From NCBI GenBank assembly GCA_025370055.1, contig CP073041.1, positions 3,596,001 to 3,660,000 of the forward strand: 64,000 bases of DNA. Reading direction: 5' to 3'. Position 1 is the first letter of the stretch. The number at the start of each line of letters is the position of its first letter. Origin of the DNA: Woronichinia naegeliana WA131 (lineage in GTDB: Bacteria > Cyanobacteriota > Cyanobacteriia > Cyanobacteriales > Microcystaceae). Positions 36,798 to 45,784 of the stretch are shown here, in pieces. The position numbers and the translations under genes were made by a program. The notes beneath the pieces are model-generated. The model was given only the letters and a program-made list of their open reading frames with translations. It searched no databases and was not told the origin of the DNA.

Positions 36798-37178
36798 ATG
36801 GCACAAATTACCCTAGATATCCCCGATGAACTCCTAGAACAGTTAGAAAAAACAGGAGAAAATCCTGCCGACTGGTTAAGTCAACATCTACCTAATTTTT
36901 TAAAAAGTTCCTCCACCTTACCCGCTCATTTATATCACTATATTCTTAATTTTATTGCCAGTAATCCTACCCCCCAAGAAATCTCAGACTTCAGACCCAC
37001 AGCCGAAATGCAGGAACGCCTAAAAACTTTATTAGAACGCGAGCATGCAGGAAAACTTACCCCCTCAGAACAAATTGAGTTAGATGAATATGAGCGCATT
37101 GAACATATTGTCATCATGCTAAAAACAGGCAACCCGACAAAAGAACGATTAGCTGAACGACAACGCCTTGTCCAATGA
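36798..37178 (+). CDS. Antitoxin-like protein, ribbon-helix-helix type N-terminus
   Basis: The 126-residue protein from ATG 36798 reads MAQITLDIPDELLEQLEKTG, a beta-strand/helix start like CopG/RHH regulators. SPTPQEISDFRPTAEMQERL-like and LLEREHAGKLTPSEQIELDE segments and a helical end (RIEHIVIMLKTGNPTKERLA) follow. The upstream in-frame ATG at 36717 lies in the dispersed repeat and is rejected as the start. Such proteins in cyanobacteria usually precede a toxin or nuclease gene, but none follows here. The function is not established. Confidence 0.7.
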   Translation: MAQITLDIPDELLEQLEKTGENPADWLSQHLPNFLKSSSTLPAHLYHYILNFIASNPTPQEISDFRPTAEMQERLKTLLEREHAGKLTPSEQIELDEYERIEHIVIMLKTGNPTKERLAERQRLVQ

Positions 37179-37223
37179 ATAGTTTTGCGATCGCAATTCG
37201 CCCCTACAAAATAGCCTGATTTG

Positions 37224-37278
37224 GTAGGGGTTTGGCTCCCAAATCCATTGTTTTATTAAAATTAAAGGGCGATCTTTT
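37224..37278 (+). repeat. Dispersed repeat, copy downstream of the antitoxin-like gene
   Basis: A direct repeat of 36709-36763 with about four differences. Just before it, TTCGCCCCTACA (37197-37208) is the reverse complement of 34641-34652. Confidence 0.85.
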
Positions 37279-37318
37279 GGTTTATCAATAAAAAGGAAGG
37301 ATGATTAAAATTAGTATT

Positions 37319-37546
37319 TTAAAAACGCGATCGCACTACCCGAATCTGGACGGCACAGGCTTTTAACTCTGGTTCATGGGAAATTGGACAGGCGATCGCA
37401 TGGGTTAATTCATTGGCTTCAGCTTGGTCTGCCCAGAGTGTTCCCCAGTGCATCGGCACAAATACCGTTCCTGGCCTGGTTGTGTCCTGAATCTGTGGAT
37501 AGGACACGTCACAATGAATAGACTGACTGTCTTCCAGAAATACGAT
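37319..37546 (-). pseudogene. Nitrate reductase (NarB-like), C-terminal remnant
   Basis: The minus-strand frame reads [40 protein letters not shown] and [20 protein letters not shown], stopping at 37319. [30 protein letters not shown] and PELKACAVQ are hallmarks of the molybdopterin-binding C-terminus of cyanobacterial NarB. The ~650 upstream residues are absent. Whether an intact narB exists elsewhere cannot be known from this window. Confidence 0.78.
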
Positions 37547-37635
37547 CCACAGGTCTAGAACATTGTCCCAAATAAAACATAGCCTGACATTTGCCCCATC
37601 AAAGGATTGACTAGATTTTATCAGGATACTAACTG

Positions 37636-37746
37636 TTACTCTTCACCACCTTGAAGTTTAATAATCACAAAGCCCCAGGCTAGACCCACTAGGGTTAAAC
37701 CAATTAAAAGAAAGGCTCCATTGACTAACATACTTTCCGCGCTCAT
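37636..37746 (-). CDS. petM: Cytochrome b6f complex subunit PetM
   Basis: A 36-residue single-span protein, [20 protein letters not shown] plus [16 protein letters not shown]. It matches the known cyanobacterial PetM in length and sequence (Mx[21 protein letters not shown]). It is a minor subunit of the b6f complex in the thylakoid membrane. The start ATG (37746-37744) is preceded on the minus strand by TAGGAGATCACACC, a good ribosome site. Confidence 0.95.
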   Translation of the reverse strand: MSAESMLVNGAFLLIGLTLVGLAWGFVIIKLQGGEE

Positions 37747-37846
37747 GGTGTGATCTCCTAAAATATTTGAAAAAGCAGCGTTAAACTGTGAAAAGAAGTG
37801 TTATTGATTACTTCTACCGTTGAAGGTAAAAAATAATTTTTCTTAA

Positions 37847-37993
37847 GAAATTATCTCACAAGAGGGTCAGGCTTTTTGCGAGTTGAAAGGTCAATTACTT
37901 GCTGGTACGACGATTCATTCTCTAGTTAGTCCCCCAAATTTAGGCAAGGATGAGGTGCTGGCATGGTGGGAAACCGTTCCCTTTAGGGCTTAA
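37847..37993 (+). pseudogene. Short coding remnant without a start
   Basis: A 48-codon open stretch reads EIISQEGQAFCELKGQLLAG, TTIHSLVSPPNLGKDEVLAW and WETVPFRA, then TAA. It looks like real protein sequence (balanced composition, no low complexity) but begins directly after a stop with no ATG. I do not recognise the family. It is probably the C-terminal end of a lost gene. Confidence 0.4.
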
Positions 37994-38020
37994 ATAGAAG
38001 AATCTGTTTAGTAAGTTCCG

Positions 38021-38455
38021 ATGCGTGTCATTCGTATTCTTTCCTTCATCCTCGCTCTCTGGTGCTGTTTCTGGCTGACCGCTTGTCAAGCAACGACGGC
38101 TCCCCTCGAACTTGCCCCCGATGGTGACATTGTTCAAAAGGCGATCGTCTGGCAGTTAGAGCAAACTCAAGAACGTTTGAGCCAACAACTGAAGACCAGT
38201 CCTCCCCAATTAGCGATCAATAAAATTCAGGTTAAGCTCCTAGAACCGATTGTGATCAGTGAGTTACCGGCCTATCATCTGACGGGTTTTTATAATGTCA
38301 CCCTCACCTTGCCCCGACAAACCGTTACCCAAAAACGGAATGCCTTTGAGATTTATCTGCAACGTCAAAGCGAAGGCAAAAGTTGGCGATTATTACAACG
38401 ACAGGTCAATGCAGAGGAGAAAACACAATGGTCAAGTTATCTCATTGAACCCTAA
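38021..38455 (+). CDS. Predicted lipoprotein
   Basis: The 144-residue protein has a signal peptide MRVIRILSFILALWCCFWLT followed by the lipobox LTAC (lipidated Cys ~22). The mature part reads DIVQKAIVWQLEQTQERLSQ, LEPIVISELPAYHLTGFYNV and SWRLLQRQVNAEEKTQWSSY, suggesting a small alpha/beta periplasmic domain. The family is not known to me beyond conservation in cyanobacteria. It lies 18 bp before the LpxB-related gene and is probably cotranscribed. Confidence 0.75.
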   Translation: MRVIRILSFILALWCCFWLTACQATTAPLELAPDGDIVQKAIVWQLEQTQERLSQQLKTSPPQLAINKIQVKLLEPIVISELPAYHLTGFYNVTLTLPRQTVTQKRNAFEIYLQRQSEGKSWRLLQRQVNAEEKTQWSSYLIEP

Positions 38456-38473
38456 CTTTCCGATCCTAGCTCT

Positions 38474-39640
38474 ATGAATATTTTATTTTTAAGTAATGGG
38501 CATGGAGAAGATCTAAATGCCAGTTTAGTGGTTGAATCCCTTCAGAAACAATATCCTGATCTCTCTCTAGCTGCTATGCCTTTAGTGGGTTTAGGAAATG
38601 CCTACAAACGTTTAGGACTTGCCCTCCTTGGCCCCACCCAAAATTTACCCTCTGGGGGAATTATTTATACTAATCCGTTAAATTGGTTAAAAGATATTGC
38701 CTCCGGTTTAATTCGCTTAACGATTCAACAAATCCAGACTATCTTAGCCCATCGTCATGATTTTGATTTAGCGGTTGCAGTGGGGGATATTGTACCGATC
38801 GCCTTTGCCTATATTACCGGTAAACCGTTTGTTGCTTTTATTGTTTCGACTTCTAGTTATTACGAAGGAACGATTCGCTTACCGTTAATTACTGAATATT
38901 GTCTGCGATCGCCCCGTTGTCAAAAGATTTTTACCAGGGATCAATTTACTGCCCAGGATTTACAGCAGAGAGACATGAAAAACGCGGTTTTCGCTGGCTA
39001 TCCGATTATGGATATTTTAGAGCCTCAAGGTAAAGATTTAAAACCTGATCCTAATCAATCCATGATTGCCCTCTTGCCAGGGAGTCGTGTTCCAGAAGCG
39101 ATTAATAATTTGGGTAAACAATTACAAGTTTGTGAAGCAATTAGTGAGCAAGAAAATTATTTATTTTGTGCCGCTTTAGTTCCTAGTATTACCGAAAAAA
39201 ATTTAGCAGCCCTAGCCCAACAATTAAACTGGCAATATTTAGGTTCAGGTCAATTGCTTAAACATCATTGTCGAGCCCATTGTCATTGGGATGCTTTTTC
39301 TGATATTTTACAGCAATGTCATTTGGCGATCGGGATGGCGGGAACGGCGGTGGAACAGGCAGTGGGTTTAGGAAAACCGGTTGTACAAATTCCTGGAGAT
39401 GGCCCTCAATTTACCTATGCTTTTGCGGAGGCCCAGATGCGGTTATTAGGTTCTTCGGTTATTACCATCGGCAAAAATCCTGAGGGGAATACTCTTTTTT
39501 CCGAGGCAGCAAATCGTATTATTGCCATTTTAAGCGATAAAAATTATCTTGCTCTTTGTCAACAAAATGGTTTAGAGCGCGTAGGATTGGCAGGTGGATC
39601 GGCGGCGATCGCGACACAAATTAGAGATTTATTATCTTGA
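38474..39640 (+). CDS. Lipid-A-disaccharide-synthase-related protein
   Basis: The 388-residue glycosyltransferase-like protein opens MNILFLSNGHGEDLNASLVV and has YKRLGLALLGPTQNLPSGGI, VAVGDIVPIAFAYITGKPFV, IALLPGSRVPEAINNLGKQL and LAIGMAGTAVEQAVGLGKPV. The last two segments form the nucleotide-sugar binding region of the LpxB/MurG (GT-B) fold. It is the cyanobacterial LpxB-related family, distinct from true LpxB. The acceptor is unknown; cyanobacterial glycolipid or polysaccharide synthesis is a guess. Complete. Confidence 0.87.
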   Translation: MNILFLSNGHGEDLNASLVVESLQKQYPDLSLAAMPLVGLGNAYKRLGLALLGPTQNLPSGGIIYTNPLNWLKDIASGLIRLTIQQIQTILAHRHDFDLAVAVGDIVPIAFAYITGKPFVAFIVSTSSYYEGTIRLPLITEYCLRSPRCQKIFTRDQFTAQDLQQRDMKNAVFAGYPIMDILEPQGKDLKPDPNQSMIALLPGSRVPEAINNLGKQLQVCEAISEQENYLFCAALVPSITEKNLAALAQQLNWQYLGSGQLLKHHCRAHCHWDAFSDILQQCHLAIGMAGTAVEQAVGLGKPVVQIPGDGPQFTYAFAEAQMRLLGSSVITIGKNPEGNTLFSEAANRIIAILSDKNYLALCQQNGLERVGLAGGSAAIATQIRDLLS

Positions 39641-39815
39641 GATAAGTTTCATATAAATAGGTTAATATTTGATCCTTTTTAGATTATTTAAAATAGGAAA
39701 AACAGATAAAAATTGCATTATACCTAGGGAGGTTAACCAATCGGTAACTTTCCTACTCCAAAACAACAAAAATCTGATAGGATCAGAATATTTAGTCAAA
39801 TTCTGCTGAAAAATT

Positions 39816-41543
39816 TTGAAGAAACGCTCCCATTATTGGTTATTAATCCCCTACATTCGCCCCCATCTGCGAACCATTTTTCTGGCTTTTCTTTGTACAT
39901 TGGTATTTACTGTCTTTTGGCCGATCCTGGCCTGGTTGGTAGGACGAATGGCGAAATATATCGGGGCGGGAGATGTGCAAGCCATTGTCACCTTAGCAGG
40001 AGTGGCCGCCGGTATTTTTCTGGTTAGGGGAGCAGCCCAGTATGGGCAAGATTCTTTGATGGCTAAAGCTGCTTTAACGATCGCTCTCAATTTACGTCAG
40101 CAAGTCTATGCCCATTTACAACGGTTAAGTTTAAGTTATTTTGAAGCCACCAAAACGGGGGATTTATCCTATCGTTTAACGGAAGATATTGATCGCATTG
40201 GCGAAGTGGTGAATAAGCTTTTCCATGACTTTATTCCCTCAGTTTTACAGTTAATTGTGGTCTTCGGTTATATGTTTTGGCTGAACTGGACATTGACCCT
40301 AGCGGTGTTAGTGGTCGCTCCTTTAATGGGAATATTAATCGGCTTTTTTGGTGAGCAGTTATTAAAATTTAGTCGCCGCAGTCAAAATCGTATTTCTAAT
40401 TTATCCTCTCTGTTAACGGAAGGTTTAGCGGGTATTCGTTTAATTAAAGCCTTTGCGGCGGAGGATTACCAATTAGGGTTGTTTGCGGAAGAAGCGCGTC
40501 AACATCGGCGATCGCAGTTTTTAGCAGAACAGGTTAAGGCTCTACAATTTGTGGTAGTCGGTTTTTTAGAAGCAATGGCAGTAGTCTTTCTCTTCTGTTT
40601 AGCAGCTTGGCAAATTTCTGAGAAAAATTTAACTGGTATTGGTTTTATTAGCTATATCACCGCCGTAGCCATGCTCATTGATCCCATTAGTCATATCACC
40701 AATGATTATAATATTTTTAAGCAGGGTGAAGCCTCCATTGATCGCATTTTTGAATTATTAGATGTGCAGCCAATGGTTACGGATAAACCCCAAGCGATTA
40801 GTTTACCTAAAATTACAGGTAAAGTGGAATATCAACAGGTGGGTTTTGAATATCAAGTCGGAAGACCAGTCTTAAAAAATATTAATTTTATGGCTCAACC
40901 AGGGGAAATGATTGCGCTGGTGGGAGCATCGGGAGCAGGGAAAAGTACCCTCGTTAATTTGTTAATGCGTCTCTATAATGCTACCTCTGGCAAGGTCTTA
41001 ATTGATGGTTATGATGTGCAGGATGTCACTCTGAAAAGTTTACGAGATCAAATTGCCATTGTTCCCCAGGAAAATATGCTTTTTTCGGGCACGATCGCCC
41101 AAAATATTGCCTTTGGTCAGAATGATTTAGATTTTTTTCTGATTGAAGAAGCGGCAAAAATCGCTAATGCCCATCAATTTATTACTGAACTTTCCCAGGG
41201 CTATCACACCTATGTGGGTGAAAGAGGCGTAAATCTTTCAGGGGGTCAACGTCAACGAATTGCGATCGCCCGTGCCATTTTGCGAGATCCTGGCATTTTG
41301 ATTTTGGATGAAGCCACCTCGGCCCTGGATTCCGAATCAGAAGCCTTGGTGCAGGAAGCCCTAGACCGCATTACCCAAAAAAGAACGGTGTTTGTAATTG
41401 CCCATCGTTTAGCGACTGTTCGCCGTGCTAATCGTATTTTCGTGCTTCAGCAAGGGGAAATTATTGAAGCGGGAACCCATGAAGAATTGATTGCTCAACA
41501 GGGGCGTTATGCTGGTTTTCATGCCCAACAATTTGCACTCTAA
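39816..41543 (+). CDS. ABC exporter, fused permease and ATPase (MsbA-like)
   Basis: The 575-residue half-transporter begins with six predicted membrane helices (for example FLCTLVFTVFWPILAWLVGR and VVVGFLEAMAVVFLFCLAAW). The nucleotide-binding domain has Walker A GASGAGKST (~370), Q-loop IVPQENMLF, signature LSGGQRQRIAIARAIL (~474), Walker B ILILDEATSALD (~492) and the H-loop VIAHRLATV. It likely works as a homodimer exporting lipid or a lipid-linked molecule. The 22-bp gap to recF suggests cotranscription. The substrate is not predictable. Confidence 0.92.
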   Translation: MKKRSHYWLLIPYIRPHLRTIFLAFLCTLVFTVFWPILAWLVGRMAKYIGAGDVQAIVTLAGVAAGIFLVRGAAQYGQDSLMAKAALTIALNLRQQVYAHLQRLSLSYFEATKTGDLSYRLTEDIDRIGEVVNKLFHDFIPSVLQLIVVFGYMFWLNWTLTLAVLVVAPLMGILIGFFGEQLLKFSRRSQNRISNLSSLLTEGLAGIRLIKAFAAEDYQLGLFAEEARQHRRSQFLAEQVKALQFVVVGFLEAMAVVFLFCLAAWQISEKNLTGIGFISYITAVAMLIDPISHITNDYNIFKQGEASIDRIFELLDVQPMVTDKPQAISLPKITGKVEYQQVGFEYQVGRPVLKNINFMAQPGEMIALVGASGAGKSTLVNLLMRLYNATSGKVLIDGYDVQDVTLKSLRDQIAIVPQENMLFSGTIAQNIAFGQNDLDFFLIEEAAKIANAHQFITELSQGYHTYVGERGVNLSGGQRQRIAIARAILRDPGILILDEATSALDSESEALVQEALDRITQKRTVFVIAHRLATVRRANRIFVLQQGEIIEAGTHEELIAQQGRYAGFHAQQFAL

Positions 41544-41564
41544 GGATCTAAATTAATAGAGATA

Positions 41565-42707
41565 ATGTATCTTCAAAGTCTTTATCTAAAAAACTTTCGT
41601 AACTATACGGATCAATGGGTAGAATTTAATGCGCCTAAAACGATTCTAGTGGGTCAAAATGCTCAAGGAAAATCCAACCTTCTAGAAGCTATTGAATTGC
41701 TTGCTACTCTAAAAAGTCATCGCACCAGCCGCGATCGCGATCTGATTCAAGGTGGCCAGGAAACGGGATTGATAAAAGCGAGATTAGAACGGAATTATGT
41801 CGAGCAAGAACTAGCATTAACACTAAGGCAATCAGGACGGAAAAATTTGAGCCTTAATCAGGAAAATGTGCGTCGTCAATTTGATTTTTTAGGCGTTATT
41901 AATGCCGTTCAATTCTCCTGTTTAGATTTAGATATTGTGCGTGGTGCACCAGAAGTTCGTCGTCATTGGTTAGATACCTTGCTCATTCAATTAGAACCAA
42001 TTTATAGTCATATTCTTACCCAATATCAACATATTCTTAAACAGCGTAATGCTCTGTTAAAAAAACTCCGTCAACAACAGGAAGAGTCTCAACCCTTAAA
42101 CACTTTTGATCTGGAACAATTACCCCTCTGGGATCAACAATTAGCCGAAATGGGTTCCCGTGTTAGTCGTCGTCGTGCTAGGGTTTTAACCCGTCTGGCT
42201 CCCCTGGCCCAAGTTTGGCATCAACAGATTAGTGGTCAAACTGAATTTTTGGCGATCGCCTATGAACCCAATATTGTCTGGCCAGAGGATGATCCCCAAA
42301 GCGTTCAACAAGCCTTTTTAGCTAAAATTGAACAACGACGCATTGCTGAACAACAATTAGGAGCCTCAGTAGTTGGCCCCCATCGAGACGAAATTGCCCT
42401 GAGTATTAATCAAACTCCTGCTAAATCCTACGGTTCCCAGGGACAACAGCGCACCCTGGTTTTAGCCTTGAAATTAGCAGAACTGAGTTTAATTGAGGAA
42501 GTGGTGGGAGAACCACCTCTATTACTGCTCGATGATGTACTAGCAGAGTTAGATCTGCAACGTCAAAACCAACTACTCGCCGTCATTCAAGATCGTTTCC
42601 AAACCCTGATTACTACGACCCATCTTCAAGGATTTGATGATCAATGGCGAAAAGCCTCTCAAATTTTAACGGTTCAAGGGGGACAAATTTGTGACAATTT
42701 AGGATAA
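41565..42707 (+). CDS. recF: DNA replication/repair protein RecF
   Basis: RecF loads RecA at single-strand gaps together with RecO and RecR. The 380-residue protein starts MYLQSLYLKNFRNYTDQWVE. It has Walker A GQNAQGKSNLLEAIELL, QFSCLDLDIVRGAPEVRRHW, the signature region SYGSQGQQRTLVLALKLAEL and Walker B PLLLLDDVLAELD. Length is normal. It is not next to dnaN as in many bacteria; here dnaN lies about 25 kb away. Confidence 0.96.
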   Translation: MYLQSLYLKNFRNYTDQWVEFNAPKTILVGQNAQGKSNLLEAIELLATLKSHRTSRDRDLIQGGQETGLIKARLERNYVEQELALTLRQSGRKNLSLNQENVRRQFDFLGVINAVQFSCLDLDIVRGAPEVRRHWLDTLLIQLEPIYSHILTQYQHILKQRNALLKKLRQQQEESQPLNTFDLEQLPLWDQQLAEMGSRVSRRRARVLTRLAPLAQVWHQQISGQTEFLAIAYEPNIVWPEDDPQSVQQAFLAKIEQRRIAEQQLGASVVGPHRDEIALSINQTPAKSYGSQGQQRTLVLALKLAELSLIEEVVGEPPLLLLDDVLAELDLQRQNQLLAVIQDRFQTLITTTHLQGFDDQWRKASQILTVQGGQICDNLG

Positions 42708-42784
42708 TCTAGACTCATTCTCTGACTAATTAATAACCTCTTAATAGTCTTTAATACCCTTAATTTATTTCTTGGTTTAAACTG

Positions 42785-43678
42785 ATGTCTGCCCTACACA
42801 ATTTTCCAACTATTGATGATTATGTCAAAAATTGGCAGCAACTTTCTCCTATTTCTCAATTTAGAGAAGTTCAACTCTCTGAAAACCAGCATGAGCATCG
42901 GCCCTTAGTCAGTATCATTACCGTTGTTTTTAATGCAGCTTCTGTCCTCGAAGCAACTCTAGAAAGTGTTTTTCAGCAAACCTATGACCAGATTGAATAT
43001 ATCTTAATTGATGGTGGTAGTACCGATGCAACGTTGTCAATTATTCAGCAATATCAATCCCAAATTAGCTTTTATTTAAGTGAACCCGATCGCGGTCTTT
43101 ATGATGCCATGAATAAAGGGATTTCTCTCTGTCACGGTCAGTTAGTGGGCATTTTGAATGCCGGAGATGTCTATGTTCCTTCGGCGATCGCTGTGATGGT
43201 GGAGCAGCATCTTCTATACTCTCAAAATATTCTAACTGGAAATTGTTATGAAGGGAACGCTAAGGAGCCAGACAAACCCTTTCTAGTCAAAGGAGATAGT
43301 CAAAAATTAGCTTATAGAATGGTTCCCCATACTGCTGTTTTTATGCCTCACTACTGTTATCAACAATGGGGACTTTATCATTTAAAATATCAAATTGCCA
43401 GTGATTACGATTTACTCTGTCGCTTTAAAGATCAAGGTGTGATTTTTACCAACGTTGATCAAGTTATTTCAATGACTGAACCAAGAGGTGTTTCTGGTAA
43501 TTACTATCTAACTGAGTGGGAATATTCCCAAATCCGCTTAAGTTATCATTTAGTACCAAAAATTAATGCCCTACTATTTAGTTTTCGATCTTTTTTGACC
43601 ATCACTATCCATACTATTTTAGAAAAATTAGGACTCTGGCAATGGGTCGAGGAGCGATTGTATCATGGTATCCGTTAG
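42785..43678 (+). CDS. Family 2 glycosyltransferase
   Basis: The 297-residue GT-A enzyme reads PLVSIITVVFNAASVLEATL, ESVFQQTYDQIEYILIDGGS (nucleotide-binding Asp) and SEPDRGLYDAMNKGISLCHG, with VGILNAGDVY in the DXD position, here a variant AGD, as in the colanic-acid WcaA/WcaE type. VPHTAVFMPHYCYQQWGLYH follows. It probably adds sugars to cell-surface polysaccharide. It overlaps the next glycosyltransferase gene by 14 bp, so the pair is translationally linked. Confidence 0.9.
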   Translation: MSALHNFPTIDDYVKNWQQLSPISQFREVQLSENQHEHRPLVSIITVVFNAASVLEATLESVFQQTYDQIEYILIDGGSTDATLSIIQQYQSQISFYLSEPDRGLYDAMNKGISLCHGQLVGILNAGDVYVPSAIAVMVEQHLLYSQNILTGNCYEGNAKEPDKPFLVKGDSQKLAYRMVPHTAVFMPHYCYQQWGLYHLKYQIASDYDLLCRFKDQGVIFTNVDQVISMTEPRGVSGNYYLTEWEYSQIRLSYHLVPKINALLFSFRSFLTITIHTILEKLGLWQWVEERLYHGIR

Positions 43679-44504
43679 CGTCATTATTCCCTGTTATAAT
43701 TCTGCCCAAACCATTGAGCGAGCCATTCAATCAGTGGCTAAACAAAGCTTAAGACCCCAGGAAGTGATTGTTATTGATGACGCAAGTTCAGATAATACGA
43801 TAGAAATTCTGCAATCTTTACAAAATCACTATGGAAAAGATTGGTTAAAGTTAGTAATGTTAGCAAAAAATGCTGGGCCATCTTTCGCTAGAAATCAGGG
43901 TTGGGATTTAGCCAGTCAAAACTATATTGCTTTCCTTGATGCAGATGATGCTTGGCATCCCCAGAAAATAGAGCTTCAATATCAATGGATGATAGCCAAC
44001 CCTAACGTTGCAATGAGTGGTTCTGACGGTTTTTTTCCCACACTTCATTTTTTATCTTATTGCTCCAAAATACTTCACTATGAAGACGCTATGATTGTTT
44101 CCATAACTCCAAATCAGATTCTTTTTTCTAATTTTTTTGTTACCCCTTCTGTCATGCTAAAGCGTGGTTTGAATTATCGTTTTGATCCCCAAAAGCGATA
44201 TTGCGAAGATCATTTACTTTGGATGCAGATTGCTGTCGATCATTATCCCATTTACTTTTTTAGCTATCCTTTAGTTTATATTTTTAAAAGTTTTGGGATT
44301 GGTGGCTTAAGTCAACATCTTTGGGAAATGCGATTAGGTTATATAGATAACTGTTGGCAACTTTGGAAGTCCCATAAAATTTCTTTTTTAATGTTGAGTA
44401 AACTTGTTATTGTCACCCTATTAAAATTTATGGTTTTAACACTTTTTGGGCCAACTACTATGTCAAAATACAAAAATAATTGGTTGGCAAGAAGGGGAAA
44501 ATAA
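43665..44504 (+). CDS. Family 2 glycosyltransferase
   Basis: The 279-residue enzyme has the canonical start VSVSVIIPCYNSAQTIERAI, QEVIVIDDASSDNTIEILQS, AGPSFARNQGWDLASQNYIA and the DXD motif FLDADDAWHPQK. It also has VTPSVMLKRGLNYRFDPQKR and EDHLLWMQIAVDHYP (catalytic ED). A hydrophobic stretch near the C-terminus (KLVIVTLLKFMVLTLFG) may associate with the membrane. It is paired with the previous glycosyltransferase. The product sugar is unknown. Confidence 0.9.
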   Translation: MVSVSVIIPCYNSAQTIERAIQSVAKQSLRPQEVIVIDDASSDNTIEILQSLQNHYGKDWLKLVMLAKNAGPSFARNQGWDLASQNYIAFLDADDAWHPQKIELQYQWMIANPNVAMSGSDGFFPTLHFLSYCSKILHYEDAMIVSITPNQILFSNFFVTPSVMLKRGLNYRFDPQKRYCEDHLLWMQIAVDHYPIYFFSYPLVYIFKSFGIGGLSQHLWEMRLGYIDNCWQLWKSHKISFLMLSKLVIVTLLKFMVLTLFGPTTMSKYKNNWLARRGK

Positions 44505-44524
44505 CGTTAGCATAAATTGAGTAA

Positions 44525-45508
44525 TTAGCGACTTTGAAAGATATTTTGTACCATTGTCTTTTTTAAGCTACCAGCCATGCGATCTAATTCCTCAATTTCT
44601 CCTGCATCTAACCACCAACCAACGGCTCCAAAATTTTCTTCAGCTTGGGGAAGGGTTTTGGCTCCAGGGATGGGCATGGTTCCTTTACAAATACACCAAT
44701 TTAGGGCAATTTGTGCCATTGTTTTCTGTCGAGAGGCCGCGATCGCCGTTAAGCAGGCTAAAAGTGGTTGAATTTGGGGGAGTAATTGACGAAATAGCAA
44801 ACCCCGCAGACCAGAGGGAAATGGCCCCTGAACAGAATATTTGCCGGTTAATAATCCGAGAGTGAGAGGACTATAGGCAATCAGTTTAATGTTTAATTGA
44901 TCGCACAAAACCTTTAAATCCAATTGAGTTACGGGATAGGTCGAAAGTAGAGAATACTGTACTTGTAAACTGGCAATCTGAATACCGCGATCGCCGAAAA
45001 ATTGATGCGCTTTTTGTAATCGCTGGGGGCCAAAATTGGATAGACCGACGGCTTTTGCTAAACCCTGTTCACAAAGTTGGGCCAGCCCTGTCAACAAAAT
45101 TCGTTCCTGCCAGGGCGCATAGTTAGCCGTTGACCAATGAAGTTGCACCAAATCCAAGGGACGTTGTAAACGCTGGGCTGAGGCTTGACCGGCTTTAAGG
45201 ACTGACTGTGGTGTTAATCGCCAGGGATAGGCTGCTAACTTAGTTCCCACACAAATATCAGTTCCATGACTGCCTGAATAGGCCTGAGCAAATTCTCCTA
45301 ACAAACTTTCACTTCTGCCCTGCCATCTTCCTGTCCCGTAGGAATCCCCCGTATCAAAAAAGGTGATACCATGACTTACACAAAAATCAAAAACTTGTTG
45401 CAGTTCTCGATCCATTTTCGGCTCATAACCCCAGAGCAACTGGTTTCCCCAAGCCCAGGTTCCACAGCCTAGAACGGGGAAAGCGATCGGGAAATTGTTT
45501 TCCATCAT
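44525..45508 (-). CDS. Aldo/keto reductase
   Basis: The 327-residue NADPH-dependent oxidoreductase has the barrel motifs CVSHGITFFDTGDSYGTGRW (active-site Asp and Tyr), SLLGEFAQAYSG, VGTKLAAYPWRLTPQSV, LDLVQLHWSTANYAPW and AKAVGLSNFGPQRLQKAHQF, with PIPGAKTLPQAEEN for cofactor binding. The catalytic tetrad D-Y-K-H appears complete (K in TKLA, H in LHW). The physiological substrate is unknown. It is convergent with the glycosyltransferase pair. Confidence 0.92.
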   Translation of the reverse strand: MMENNFPIAFPVLGCGTWAWGNQLLWGYEPKMDRELQQVFDFCVSHGITFFDTGDSYGTGRWQGRSESLLGEFAQAYSGSHGTDICVGTKLAAYPWRLTPQSVLKAGQASAQRLQRPLDLVQLHWSTANYAPWQERILLTGLAQLCEQGLAKAVGLSNFGPQRLQKAHQFFGDRGIQIASLQVQYSLLSTYPVTQLDLKVLCDQLNIKLIAYSPLTLGLLTGKYSVQGPFPSGLRGLLFRQLLPQIQPLLACLTAIAASRQKTMAQIALNWCICKGTMPIPGAKTLPQAEENFGAVGWWLDAGEIEELDRMAGSLKKTMVQNIFQSR

Positions 45509-45784
45509 ACTTGCTTGCCTGAGGGGGAATACTTAGTTTTTTTGAACACAGTTTTTGAAAAGATTATTCAATTTTGCAGTGAATAATATTCGACGATATA
45601 TTGTAGAATACCTCATGGTGAGTTTGATAGTCAAGACTTTTTCGAGGTCAATCATTAATGAAATTGACAGTTTTTTACCTTACTTTAAACTGATAGCATA
45701 GTATTTCTGCTGGGTTTCCATGATTATAGCTAAGAAACTATCTTAGCTGATTCAGCAAAATTTAACAACCTCATAACTAATTAA

